From assembly GCA_905250075.1 (NCBI GenBank), contig CAJNOP010000383.1, positions 106,178-170,177 of the forward strand: 64,000 bases of DNA, in the 5' to 3' direction. The stretch is from Rotaria sp. Silwood1 (lineage: Eukaryota; Rotifera; Eurotatoria; Philodinida; Philodinidae). Position 1 is the first letter of the stretch. The number at the start of each line of letters is the position of its first letter. The notes under the pieces are model-generated. The model had not been told where the DNA came from. It saw only the letters and a list, made by a program, of their open reading frames with translations, and did no database searches. Position numbers and translations under genes: made by a program. Shown here piece by piece: positions 12,607 to 24,827 of this stretch.

Positions 12607-13223
12607 ATGGATAAGATAAATGGTATCGTTTGCTACTGGATAGGTCGAGCGATATTGTATTGTGGATTGGTCATTGTATTTGTTTTTTTTATTGCTGGTA
12701 TTATTTTGGGCTCCATTGCAACTTCTGATTATGTAAAAGAGCGTGGAAGACGTAAGCTTTATATCAATACGAATTGTCTTTTATTGAATTATACATTTAC
12801 TACATGCGAATGTAAAATTTGTGGTGAATATTCATGTAACACTTTTCAGTGTTTTAACGAACAATTTATCGTGTCATATGTTATCTTCAATGGAACTCTT
12901 ATTAATAGTAGTATTTTCAGCTACAACCGAGTCACACCACACACACAAGCACAAGTATAGAATTCTATTTTTGTATTTGAAAGTTGAATAATCTAACTAG
13001 TTCTATTTAATAGATTGGTATCGAATATCCATGCTGCTACAAACGAGAGAGAGTGACATCAGTAACTTGGGATGTTTCAGATGGAAAATCTAATTTAATT
13101 AAACTATGCATCTGTTTTGGAATCATCGGATTATCTTTTATATTATTAATTATTGGTACACTTTGGTGGAAGGTAGGAGACACAAACAAAGACTCTGATG
13201 TGCCTGAAGACCTACAAGAATGA
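12607..13223 (+). CDS. Two-transmembrane cysteine-rich glycoprotein, copy D (altered tail)
   Basis: Exon 1 is 12607-12954 (348 nt, same length as A and B) and exon 2 is 13014-13223, with a 59-bp phase-0 intron, giving 185 residues. TM1, the loop with SCNTFQCFNEQF, the sequons and TM2 are intact. After TM2 the frame ends early at TGA 13221-13223. A neighbouring frame still contains the family's conserved MIKGIY stretch, so a frameshift replaced the normal tail and removed the DERILL dileucine motif. The protein may still be made, membrane-inserted but lacking its sorting signal, or the copy may be at an early stage of decay. Confidence 0.65.
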
Positions 13224-14235
13224 TCAAAGGCATATATACTTGAAGTCAAACTAAGAAGATTATTTCAAGCCAGATTACAGAAAAGTTTGGCGAAGTTATT
13301 TATTATTAAAAGATCTTATTAAGTTTTTTCGAATGATTTTATTGTTCGGAATTTTATGTACTTACAAATAATTTCCATAATTTTCAATAAATATTATGAG
13401 GATGAGTGAAGGAGAATCTTCTCTTCATCTACTTATTGTTAGTATATATTTAAACAATTATTCTCAATTATGTTTTGCAAGATTCTTCAAAAAATTCATA
13501 ATTTAATAGCGAATGAGTGCGAATAAAAACCTATATGAAGCTTACAAACTTAGTAGGGAGATCACTAATTGGTCTAAGTGATTTCATAGTGAATAACGAT
13601 TTCATTCTCATATTGTACAATACATATTTAGATAGTGTATGTTCCAATGATAGACTAAACACAATACTTTCCTTATAATCAGATGTGATGCAAATAAATT
13701 GTTCAATGATGTATATGTACGAATGGAATCGATCTTGAATTTGAATTCAGAGTATGATAGGATTATATTGTTTTAGTTCTTGAAGACTATAATATTTGAG
13801 AATGAACGTTTATGAACAAGAAGATGTGTATGTAAGTATATTCGTGGATGAAAAGGAGGTTCATACTCACATACTTACATTTATCTGTACATTTGAGTTA
13901 GTCAGAAAAAACTTTGAAAAGGTTGAAGCCATATAATTTCTTACTTAAAAGAAAAAGACTGCTATTTTTGTTAACAAGCAAAAATCGGTGTCAGAGTAGA
14001 AGTGAGATAGAAGAGAACATCGCCACATCCACACTCTTAATAGAAATGGACCGCGGACCTAGGAAGCTCAGAGTGAAAACTTCCACCTAAAATATTGAGT
14101 TCTTCTCTATATCAGATATCTAAAAGTACATAGGATTGTCCTCAAACATTCACTCCGTCTTTTTTCAATAAATCATACGAATAAATACTTCGCACCAACT
14201 TGTTTTATGCTAAGCAATATAAATTGAATTAATCG
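13224..14235. other. 3' flank of copy D and upstream of copy E
   Basis: AATAAATATTATGAG at about 13387 may hold the poly(A) signal. An imperfect dyad near 13399-13432 (GAGAATCTTCTC core) recurs after copy E (about 15050) and, weaker, after G. A hairpin at about 13834-13880 pairs ATGTAAGTAT with ATACTTACAT. About 13690-13760 matches about 19090-19140 and, reversed, about 16780-16860, extending the duplicated unit. CCACATCCACACTC lies near 14024. Confidence 0.45.
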
Positions 14236-14945
14236 ATGAGTTATGTACGTGGTACTGCATGTTATTCAATAGGACTGTTGCATTTCTATTGTGTATTGTG
14301 CATTCCGATTAGTTTTTTCATTGTTGGTATAATTTTTGACTCTATTGCAGCTTCTAAATATGTAAAAGAATGTCATAAAGGTGAGCTTTATTTAAATACA
14401 AGTTGTCTTTTATTGAACTATACATTTGTCACACATGAATTTCAAAGTTGTGGTGAATATTCATGCCTCACTTATACGTGTTTTGACGAACAATTTTCAA
14501 TGTCGTATGTTATTTTCAATAGGATACTTGTTAATCGTAGTTTTACAAGCTATAATCAAAGTACACCACATATACAAACATAGGTATAATATTCTATCTT
14601 TGAATCTATAAGTTAAATAGTTTTCTCTATTTTGCTTCGTAGATTGATAATTACTATTCATGCTTCTATAAACGAGAGAGAGCGTGACATTAATAGTTTG
14701 GAATGTTTCTGATAGAAAATCTTATTTAATTCAACCTATGCATCTATTTTGGAATTATCGGATTGAGTCTTTCATTATTTATTGTTAATGCATTTTGTTT
14801 GATGACAGAAAAATTCTCCAAAGATTGTTCATGTCTGTCAAAAATTCTCAGAATAATCAAAGGCATATATATGCTCAAAGACAAACTAAGAACATTGTCT
14901 CTGATCAGATGGAAGAAAACGTCCGCGAAATTATTTATCTGTTAG
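14236..14945 (+). pseudogene. Two-transmembrane family, copy E (recent pseudogene)
   Basis: Exon 1 is open from ATG 14236 and keeps TM1, the cysteine motif and the sequons, but its last codon, immediately before the splice donor, is TAG (14581-14583) where other copies have CAG or AAG. Exon 2, from about 14644, has a 2-bp insertion near 14685 that gives an in-frame TGA, another TGA at the DGK site (TGATAGAAAAT), and a further 1-bp shift before TM2. Exon 2 still shows the ISKI/KGIY tail homology in another frame. Probably non-functional; a truncated secreted or one-TM product from exon 1 alone is possible. Confidence 0.8.
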
Positions 14946-17032
14946 AGAAAATATTTAGTTGCTTCTCATGATGATTTGTTCTGAATTCTAATGTATTCAC
15001 GAAGAATATTTATGAGTCTAAATAAATATAATGAGAGTAAGTAGATGAAATTCTTCTCTTCACTTATCCACTTTTGGTAAATACTCCAACAGTCATTATC
15101 ATTCATATTTTACAAAATCTTTCGGGATATACGTTATTGAGGATTGATGGGTTGGTGTTTGTAAAAAAGAAAACCCATGCTAACACGTCACTAGAGATAG
15201 ATAAATAAAAGGATCAGTTTTTTTTATTTACACCAAGTTTGTCTGAGGTTTAAAAATGCTGCAAAAAAAGAATGTAGATGTCACCTAAGAAAACATCTAC
15301 ATTTATGCCTATACCCAACAGAGAAAGAATGTCGTGATTAATACACAGCTAAAATTCATATCAATATCAGTCTAATTCAAGATTTTAAATATTCTATCAC
15401 ACAACAAAATAATCAATTAATGTTAACACTGGTTATCATCTAACAAGCTTTTCTATTATAAATTCTAATAATATTTATTTCAATAAGTGAAAAATCGAAA
15501 CGATAATCACATAACCACACAATCTGTAACTATGAATGAAATAACGTTGAACATGTAAATAAAAGTAAAATATGTTGCTGAAAAGTAATTTGAAAAGAGT
15601 TGCTATGGACTATACAGTATCTATAAGATACAGATTAACCTAAAAAACAAGGATAAGATTTATATTTTCTACATACTATCGTGCAGCTTTGATCAGTCAA
15701 GGCTTTATAGAACGCCTATGATTAACTTACATCTTGTAGTACTAAAATTTTTAGAGTTTCAAATGCTTCATTTCGCCTAATACATTAACTGTATCTGCTA
15801 TGGTATACATACTCTCAGTTTTTGTTTGAGGGTGTCTTTAAAGTAATCTGCAAACTTGGAATCGGTAGCAAACGATTGTTGAAGTGAAACATAAACTTGA
15901 TCGTTTTTCTTATTGTTATCAACAATGAGCAGTTCAGTACATCTGCTCGAGATCTTCATAATTCTGAAGGTAGACAATATCAACAATGGTTACTTATTTT
16001 GAACATAGATCGGTTAAGACAAATTTTTTTGTATATTGATTGAAATGGTTTTTATAGTCATGTAAGATTTCTACTAGATAAATTTGGTTTTTTTCATAAC
16101 TTTGAATTAGAAAACGATGACTACGGCATGAGAAAGTTTATCGAAGTTGTCTTTCAAAAAAAACTTGATCATAGGTGTTTTTCTTTGGATAATCATTACG
16201 AGTTTATCATTCTTTTATCTTTTAACCAGCTTAGCATTGAAAAGTAACAATATGTGGTAAAGAGTGAAAGTTAGAGAAGATTATTTTCTCTTACATGAAA
16301 ACAATCTTAGTAGATTTTCATGGTTTTGTGAAAAGTTTTTGCATTAAATGGAACACGAATGAATTCGATTTCAATATCATTCTTTACTTTCAATAAAGTT
16401 TCAGTGATTATCTGAAATACTCCTTTAAAATTGTTTGATACTTAGCTCTTTGATTTTGTTCATTTTCCTTTATGTCTGAATATATGTATGTGATTTTATT
16501 AGATTTATATGATACTTGACGGGTGTGGGTATGAGTATTGATCTTATTGTCATTCACTAATACGCTAATACCCTCAAGATAGTGTCACATATAACTGATC
16601 AATATTCTTTTAGCTGTTGTTGTTCTTGAACGAATATCCAAAAAATAGCACTTCTTGATACTTAGAAACGAATATTGCTCGAATGATGAGATCGTGACTG
16701 CTAAAACCGGTCGTATTTTCCAGTCTGTAAAAATTCATTCAGAAGTTTCAGTCTTCAAGAACTAAAACGGCATATTCACCATTCTCTTCATTCAGCTTCA
16801 AGATTGATTCAATTTGTACATATACGTCATTGAATGATTTGCTGCCGTCACATTTCATGATCACGAAAGTAATGAGAATAAATGATTTCGTATTAAGACA
16901 GGTTCAAATCAAGATGTCCAAACACAAATGATCAAGTACCGCAAGAAGCGCTGATGTTGTCACTAAACATAGAAGTTTTGCGTAGGTTTTCTTTTATATC
17001 ATTCAATTTCATTTCATCCAAACAGACATCTC
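14946..17032. other. Flanks of copies E and F; no gene seen
   Basis: The region after copy E carries the downstream dyad (about 15040-15080). A perfect 11-bp stem with an 11-nt loop lies at 15271-15303 (AATGTAGATGT with ACATCTACATT). GGGTGTGGGTATGAG lies at about 16521. About 16740-17030 matches, in reverse, the downstream flanks of copies D and G and, directly, those of A and B, so it is the downstream flank of the broken copy F. No gene was found between these. Confidence 0.45.
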
Positions 17033-17140
17033 ATGGAAAATAACATATAACATGAAGAATTGTTTATCAAAACACTGATACATAAAACATAAATCTTCAC
17101 CACAGGTTTCACATTAATGTACAATAAATGTATAAAGCGA
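17033..17140 (-). pseudogene. Two-transmembrane family, copy F (exon-1 remnant)
   Basis: Only part of exon 1 survives. About 17040-17130 matches the minus-strand cysteine-rich loop coding region of copy A (1545-1640), including the stretch read as AAAACACTGATAC, followed by a large deletion up to the upstream block at about 17160-17420. The remnant cannot encode the protein. It forms a head-to-head pair with copy G. Confidence 0.65.
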
Positions 17141-18118
17141 AAAATGATTTATATTTGATTTCAATGTATATCACTTGGTCAAAACTCACTTCGAGCTGAC
17201 TACTTACTCATATTATCTAATGAAAAACAAAATCATAAGTGTATGGGAAAAAGTGACGCTCAACTCTGTCATGCTTCAGTGCAAGGTGACACATTCGACA
17301 GAAATAGAAAAAAATGTTAGTTGCTTTAAACTATTTGAAATAATGAGAAAGTTGTATAATAATTGCAAGTGGATTGACATGAAGAAAACAGTTCGATTGG
17401 AAGAAATGGAATTTGTCCTAATTAGGAACACCACTTCTAACTCGAACAGTCATCAAAAAAAAAAGTGTTTTTTATAAAGACATACAATGTTATTTTACAA
17501 ATTTGATGCTTGAATACTTATAATTTTTAAAAATCTGAATCTCGAGATGAATGCTCCGTAGTGAATAATGTACATTTTTTTTGTAATGATAGCAGAAAGT
17601 AATGTCCAATTATAAATACTAATAGCATCCATTTAGGGAAAAATTTCCTTTTGTATCTATTGTACAAAGTCCATCTTTATTAGAAACATATTTTTACCTT
17701 GTTTTTCTTATCATAAACTCAACTCTTAATAGGAAAAAATTAAAATATTTTTCTATTTAATGATGTAAAAAAATGTATTTGAGTCTTTAAATATTGTTAA
17801 GAAAAAGAAATATTTCGAATCTTTCAGAAAATTGTTGGAATGAAGAATATATTGCCTTTACTTGTTCAAAGTCTTGTATCTATGCAAAATTTTCGTACAA
17901 TATATTCTTGAGGAAAAAACAACTCAAGACTTCTTCTGTGATGAGATGTACAGTTGTTTATTTTTGATTCTGCTTTTGTCTTTATGTTTACCAACGTGTA
18001 ATTTTTGACTATTTCGTCATTGTTTCACTCAGCTTAAAGTGATTAATATGTTTTTCTATTTTTGTCGAATGCATCAAGTTGCAGTGAAGCATGACATAGT
18101 TTGGCGTTATTTTCTTTT
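17141..18118. repeat. Inverted spacer between copies F and G
   Basis: About 17160-17420 carries the family's upstream block in minus orientation and about 17960-18110 carries it in plus orientation. The spacer is the centre of a second, more decayed palindrome, analogous to the C/D spacer. The 100-codon open frame at 17175-17477 lies in this flank and shows no family resemblance. Confidence 0.5.
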
Positions 18119-18690
18119 ACTCTATTGCAGTTTCTAGTTATGTAAAAGAATGTCGAAGATATCAACTTTATACAGCTACAAGCTGTCTTTTATTCAACCA
18201 TACATTTATCACACATGAATGTGAAAGCTATGATGAATATTCCTGTTTCACTCATATGTGTTATGACGAACAATTCTTCATATCATATGTTATTTTTAAT
18301 GGGACGCTTGTTAGTACTAGTTTTCTAAGCTATAATCAAGCCACACCACAAAAACAAACGCAGGTATAGAATTGTATCTTTTCATTTAAAAGTTAAATAA
18401 TGTCATCGATTCTGCTTTATAGATTGGCAATCATTATTCATGCTTTTACAAACGAGATGATGTAACATCAGTGGTTTGGTGTGTTTCTTATGGAAAATCT
18501 AATTTAATCAGACTATCAGTCTATTTCGGAATCGTCGGTACTTTTTGTATAATCATAGGAAATATATGCAAAGACGGCTTATACTCTTGAAAGCTTATCG
18601 AAATAATCAAAAGCATACATGCTTGAAGACAAATTAAGAAATCAATTCCAAGTCAGATCACAAAAAACTTAGACAAAATTATTTATTTTT
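18119..18690 (+). pseudogene. Two-transmembrane family, copy G (5'-truncated pseudogene)
   Basis: The start codon and TM1 (about 39 codons) are missing: family homology begins abruptly at the SIA-SSYVKE segment at about 18119, fused to upstream-flank sequence. The loop (CFTHMCYDEQFF), the CAG|GTATAG donor and exon 2 (from 18424) are readable, but TM2 is internally deleted and a TGA follows at 18588-18590. The tail homology continues to about 18690 out of frame. Confidence 0.75.
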
Positions 18691-20094
18691 AACAAAATTA
18701 TCATGAGAGTAAATGGGTGAGAGCATTGTTTTCACATACTCATCCTTAATAAATGCTTCAACAATCATTGCGAATTATGTCATGTAAAACCGTTTGAAAA
18801 AGTCACTGTTTGACAGTAAATGCCTCTGAGGGGAAAAAAAATCTACACATAAACCCCTTCTAAACGAGTTTCTACTCAAAATTGTGTTAATGAAGTTTAT
18901 AATACTCAATCGTTCATGTTTAGAAATCTTGACTCGAATCTGTGTCAAGATGCAATCATTTATTTATGAGTTTTTCGGTCGAGAATCAACTCTACAATAT
19001 ATGCATGCACAAGATCCAATACATGTTTAGATGATCTGTTTATTTCAATGATAGACCACACGTATTACATTCATGATCATAAAATGCGACCGAGACAAAT
19101 AATTCAATGATGTATATGTACGAATTGAATCGATATTTGACTAAGTAAAACTGATTTTAGATTTCATTGTTCCATCATCCGAGAGTATTGATTTTTCAAT
19201 CATAAAAAAAGTACTTTTTTTTAAATATTTTGATGATTTTTGATATGTGAGTGGACGAAAAGGAGACCCATGTCCACGAACTTGGATTGATCTTTACATC
19301 AGAGTCAGTAGAAGAAAACTTTGAAAAGTTTCAACTCATGTTATTATTCACCAAAAGAACAAGATTGTAATCGTAATTCATAAGCACACATGATATGAAA
19401 GATGAATATCTAGATGTGTTCTTCGGTACGGTAGAATGTATTCAAGAGAGATTGAAAAGATAGATGGCGGAAGAAATTTTTTCTATTTAAAATCTAATGA
19501 TTTTTTTTTTTCTCTTCAACTAAAATGTCTTTTTTTATGATGAATATGTGTCTGTTCACTTCGTTGTTACGCATGATTCTTTCTCATGAAGAAATTTCGT
19601 GGACTTCAGTAGTGATTTTTAGAATGTTCTCCCAGTTGTTGCGGTTTTGTTCACTTTGAATTTTAGTGTTATGTTGAATCGATTAGAAAGACATAAAAGA
19701 AAAAAAACCTATCAAATGATTCAATCAATGTAGTAATCAATAAGAAAACATGTTTTAACTGCTAAAATTCTCTAATACAAAGATTATGGATGTTGACAAA
19801 CAAATTCTATACCAAGAAATATGTATAAACATAGATAAAAACAAAAAAAAAGTCTGCATTTATAGAATAGTTTTAGTGTAAAAAGATGACCTTAACAAAT
19901 TGAAAATTTCATTAGAAGACAATTTTTCGCTATAATCTTTCCCATAACTATAGTAAAAATTGTTAATTCTATCTTACTAAAAAGTCAATCAAAATTGACA
20001 ACTACTACATGATCATCTGATGTAGTTCACTTAACGTTACTTTTCAAAACTTAAATAAAATCTTCTCGAATTCAACACATCATTTATCATCAGC
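18691..20094. other. 3' flank of copy G, then gene-free sequence
   Basis: The downstream dyad recurs weakly at about 18710-18750. About 19085-19145 matches the D flank. A GTGAGTGGAC/GTCCAC hairpin of the recurring type lies at about 19249-19292. No coding region is supported. Confidence 0.4.
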
Positions 20095-20236
20095 AGTGTC
20101 ACATATCCAAGATTTTGGAGATGCCACCGCATCTCGCGCGAGAGATGAGAATATGGGTGCCGCGTCTCCAGCGGGAGACGCGGCATCTCCCACGGGAGAT
20201 GTGGTGGCATCTCCAAAATCTTGGATATGTGACACT
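20095..20236. mobile_element. GC-rich nested-palindrome element E2, 142 bp
   Basis: The outer stem pairs AGTGTCACATATCCAAG and the following ATTTTGGAGATGCCACC (from 20095) with the exact reverse complement ending at 20236, apart from one mismatch. Inside lie three hairpins in a row: about 20131-20148 (GCATCTCGCGCGAGAGATG), 20159-20184 (GCCGCGTCTCC, 4-nt loop, GGAGACGCGGC) and about 20185-20200 (CATCTCCCACGGGAGATG). The whole could fold into a cloverleaf or cruciform. It is far more GC-rich than its surroundings. No clear target-site duplication; a short non-autonomous DNA element is the likeliest class. Confidence 0.85.
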
Positions 20237-20470
20237 ACTCTACGATTGAGTTTCATTAGAGTATTTTTGTTATAATGTTTACTTCAAAGCAGAATAGTTT
20301 TCTTATATATTGAGTAAATGATAAACTTCGAAAAAAAAAAAAGGATTTTTTTACTCAAGCAAAACAAATAGCAGTTGTATAATAAGACGATTTATTTATA
20401 TCAAAAGACAATTTCATAAAAGTATTTTAAAAGATTAATTGTTTATATATATATATTTGGCTTTTCAATA

Positions 20471-23400
20471 TTATTTACGTCCATCACTATAACGATTTTG
20501 AATACGTATTTTAACAACATCAAGCATTTGTTGACTATAAGTTTGTCTTTGTGCTTCTGGTAATTGATTCCATTCATTAACATGTAATGTTCGACCAACA
20601 ACTTCTCGTTCAGCCATTTTTAAATCAAGTTTATGAACTCGTATATCATTTTTAGTTTGTTCATTCAATGTAACACTATTTTTACCTTCACCATGTGCAA
20701 CTAATCAATAATTAAATATGAATAAATCGTTTTTTTTATTAAAATAAAATATTTCAAACCTCGATTGCATGTTTGTGATATTTTACGAAGTAAATCATGA
20801 AGTGGACTATTTCCTTGTTGTTTTCTTGTTATTTGTTTAAGTGGACTAACAGGCTAAATAATCAAATATTTTAATTAATATGTATATATATATAATTTAT
20901 TTTTTATATTACTCGTGATCGAGGATTAACATATCGTTCAGCTGGTGTTGGTGCTCGAATTGATTGTGTTGTTGTTAGTGGAACAGCAGTATATTTCATA
21001 TTATCAATTTCACGTTGAAGTTGATCTATTTTTGTTTGTAATGTTCGTTCAGTTTCTTGTCGTTTAATCATTTCCTATATAGATATTAATCAAATAAAAA
21101 TAATTTTAAAGAAAATAAATTACTTCTCGTAAACGTCTTTCAAGTTGTGCATTTCTATATTTATAAAATAAAATAAATACGAAGATTTCAAAAAAAAAAC
21201 AACTATTTTACTGTTCATTTCTTTCTCGATCAGTAAGTCGTTGTTCTGGTCGATTAGCAGCTTGTGGAATATGATCTCTATTAAAACTTGTCCATTGACG
21301 TCCTAATTTATAATCATATAATTATAATATATGAAATAAATGCTTTTTATTTTTTAATGAACCTTCAGTTGGATCAATAACTGGTCCAAAATCTGATCGA
21401 GATATTCGATTTTTGAAATCAGCTAAAAAAAATCGAACAATAACAGATTGTAATTGACGTGTTATAATTATATTTGTTTTATGTTGTAAAACTGTTTCCA
21501 TTTCTGATGTCTATAATAGAATAAGTCAAAAAGTTCATTAATTCTCTTCAAAAAGAAAAAAAAAGATCTAACGAACCATTTTACATTTTAATAAAAAATC
21601 TCTTAATGTTATAATCATTGCTGCAGCAATAGCTGGAATTAATTCATCATGAAATTTTGGTATGTCACTTGTAATTAAATATTGATCCCATACAAATAAT
21701 AAAGGATCCGTTGTAAGACAACCTAAATATTTATTAATCATTGTGTGCGTAATATTTGAGAAAAGCGCTTCCAACGAAAAAGGAAAGAAACTTTAGAAAA
21801 CAAAGAAATCAACATGAGTCAAAGTACCAACAATTAATCGTATGTTTAACAGAAACATGCTTTGTATGTCACTTTTTTTCTCTATAATTGCTAAGAGAAT
21901 TTTGTTTTTTTTTGTGTACTCAAAAAGTAAGTACACTATAGAATCGGTCAGTGTGTCCAGCCGTTTACACGATAACTTTCGAAAGGAGAGTCCGATCGTG
22001 ATGAAATTTTCTACACAGTTTCGTCTCATCAATATCTCGGTCAAGTTCGAAGATGAGAATGATTCGTCGAGCCATTGCTGAGTTATCGCAAAACGAGTCA
22101 GTATTCCCTATGCTTTTCTATGTGAACATTATTGACCTATCCCGCTTTTCGTAAAAAACTTTTCCTCTCATAATCAAACAAAACCCCAACTATTATATAC
22201 CATTCGATAGAGAATTTCATGAGCTACAAAATTGCATATAAAACATTAAGAAACAAAAAAGCTAAGTTACCTATTGCAAAGTTACTTAAACGAAAATTGC
22301 TTCTGTTTTTGTTCACGTTCTAAGTGATCGAAAAGTAAAGCTTCATCTTCCAATCACAGAGATGATAATTCGAGGTTTTCTAGGACGGAGAACTCGAATC
22401 TGAGCTCTACTTGCCTCGAAATCCTATTGTCAAGCAGTAACCAGTAGAAATCAAGTTTTAATAGGAAGGACTTGCTAGGATAATTTTGATGCCTACACAT
22501 GCTATGATGACTCACCTGTCTAGACAAGTTCAGCTCTAGTTCAGAACCGATGAGCTGTTCAAAACGTTCACTAAACTTAACGTTTCCAAATAGTTCGGCT
22601 CTATGAGTTGATCATCATGAAAAGCTATACATACCATCTTCAGGATTGGTTAGGGACATCCCAGGCTGGATATCTATGCCTTCTTTAGTGTGCTATGGAA
22701 GACTCACAGGCCCTCAAGACCTATTCTATGAGATACTCATAGGTCCAAAAGTTCTTTAATATAGGGGTACCAATAGTTCCTAAAGTTCTATTATATAAGA
22801 GCACTAATAGGTCCTTTTAAGGACTATCCCATGGGTATTCCTATATAGTAAACCTTGAGGGCCTATGGATCCATCCATATTATAACATCTAGTATAACTT
22901 TAAGTTAAGTTCATTTGAATGAAGTTCGTCAAGGTAAGCTGGTCGACTTCTATTCCTTACTACTCTCCAGAATGATTTTTTTTAGACACTTTGATCAAAA
23001 CCAATCTGTCGTCAATATTTTTTTACTTTTTGAAGGACATATAACACTCGAATTTTAATTCGAGGTTTCCATATTTATTTAGCATTACAACTAAAACAAT
23101 CAATACAATATGTAACAAAACACTACTTACCAACAAACATATATTTAAACCATGGATAACAACATTTTTTTAGAAAAATCAATACATATGGATCATCTGT
23201 TGTTGCCATATGTGAATCTTAATATTTAAATTTTTATATAAAATCTAAACAAATAATTAGAAATAAACTTACCTGGTGGATAAAGTATTGATCGCATATG
23301 ATTATAAATAGGTCGATCAATTTCTTTTAAATGAATTTCAACTTTATGAAACCATGGTTCAAGTTCATGTGTTGAACTCTATTATAAATTAAAATATTAA

Positions 23401-24827
23401 TAATTATTATTATTTTTTTCTCTATAAATTCAAATTATAATTAATTACATTTAAATAAATATCACGTAATATAGGTGGCATTGTATCCAAATATGTTCGA
23501 TACATTTCAATTAATAATGAAAGTGATTTTTCATAAGGTTTCTCTGATCTAATTAAAAATACACAAAGAAAATTGTTTATATAGAAATAATTCAAATATT
23601 ATAATAAATATAAAAACAAAACAAAAAAAAAAGCCTATTGCATATTAAGACGAAATTTATTCGAATATAAATAAATATATGTTTTCTATTTATGTTATTT
23701 TCTTTCTTTTTTTTTTGCAGATTAAATTAAAAAAAAAAAGAATTTTATGAACTTATTGTTTTTACCTTGATAATGGTGGATTATGAGAAAGTACAATTGG
23801 TATAACATAATAATATTCAGAATCAGCTAAATCACGTTTATTTGAAAGTAATGAATGAAAATAAGAAAGAATAGCTTTCATTGCACTCATATTTCCTAAG
23901 AAATTACATTTATTTTTTTCAAATTATTTTATTCAAATAAATATTACCTTTTGAATCCATCATATCAGGTGCTAATGGTAATGTTCTTACAAGACTATCA
24001 CAATTTCGTTGAATATCAGCATCCATTGGTGATAATACATTTCGAGGATTATTTGCTAAATCATTAATAAATTTTTGTCGATCTAAAATTATATTTTATT
24101 CTTACGATATTTTTCAATAAATTCAATTCGATTTTCTTTTTAAAATTCATAGAAATTTTAGAAAATTTTCTATGAATTTAATAAGAAAATAATGAAGTTT
24201 TTTTTTTTTTTCTTTTTGTATAACATACGATTAGCATTTGATAAATAAAGATTCCAACCAACAAAACGTATTGGTTGTGGTAATGATTGATTAAGAAAAG
24301 CATGTAATTTATATTTTTGATCTGGCCATTTACGTAATAAACCAACAATACCTTCACATACTTTATTTAATATAATATCAGTTTTTGTTTCTAATGGATC
24401 ATCTTTTAATAATGATCGAGATACATCATTATTAACACCTTTATCAAGTAAATCTGAAACTCGTTTATTTAAATTATCATATGGAGTTGCTAAATTAAAT
24501 AAAAAAATAATTTATTAAAACCAAAAATAAGAAGAAAACTAACGTGCTCCATTTACAGTTCCTTTTAAACTTCGTGCAGCTCGTTCTAATACAAGACTTT
24601 TTTCTGCATCAGATAAATCTGTAAAATATTGTACATGACTTTGTGCTAAATGTTGATCAACAGCATCATATATATTTGTTGTTAAATTATGCCATTCCTT
24701 ATTAGAATTAGAAATAAATAAATAAATAAATAAATATTTTTTTTTTGTTTCAATTAAAATAAAATGAAACCTGTGTTTTTAAAACATTTTCACGACTATC
24801 AACAAGCCATGCTGGAAGATTAGCCAT
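20471..24827 (-). CDS. Conserved 658-residue protein, possible TBC-like segment plus coiled coil
   Basis: Fifteen exons join in frame (1977 nt): 24827-24771, 24697-24544, 24489-24229, 24082-23948, 23895-23766, 23548-23449, 23378-23273, 23217-23131, 21767-21577, 21510-21363, 21302-21212, 21154-21124, 21074-20913, 20853-20760, 20700-20471. The start MANLPAWLVDSRE is in the only clear first exon. The N-terminal half is helical. About residues 340-410 (LTTDPLLFVWDQYLIT, then FHDELIPAIAAAMI) resemble the C-terminal lobe of Rab-GAP TBC domains, though no catalytic finger motif is seen. Residues about 490-560 form a charged coiled coil (QLERRLREEMIKRQETERTL). Product family not named with confidence. 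Most introns are 40-75 bp; the 1363-bp intron 8 holds element E3. Confidence 0.75.
22706..22868. mobile_element. Degenerate foldback element E3 inside an intron
   Basis: AGGCCCTCAAG at the left end pairs with CTTGAGGGCCT at the right end. The interior repeats an AATAGGTCC / AAAGTTCT motif in both orientations, giving an imperfect hairpin of about 160 bp. It lies in the 1.36-kb intron 8 of the 15-exon gene, whose other introns are below about 225 bp, so the intron has probably grown by insertion. Confidence 0.6.

Noticed and set aside
17175-17477. 100-codon plus-strand open frame
   Set aside because: Falls in the duplicated upstream flank of copy F; similar flanks of other copies do not keep the frame open.
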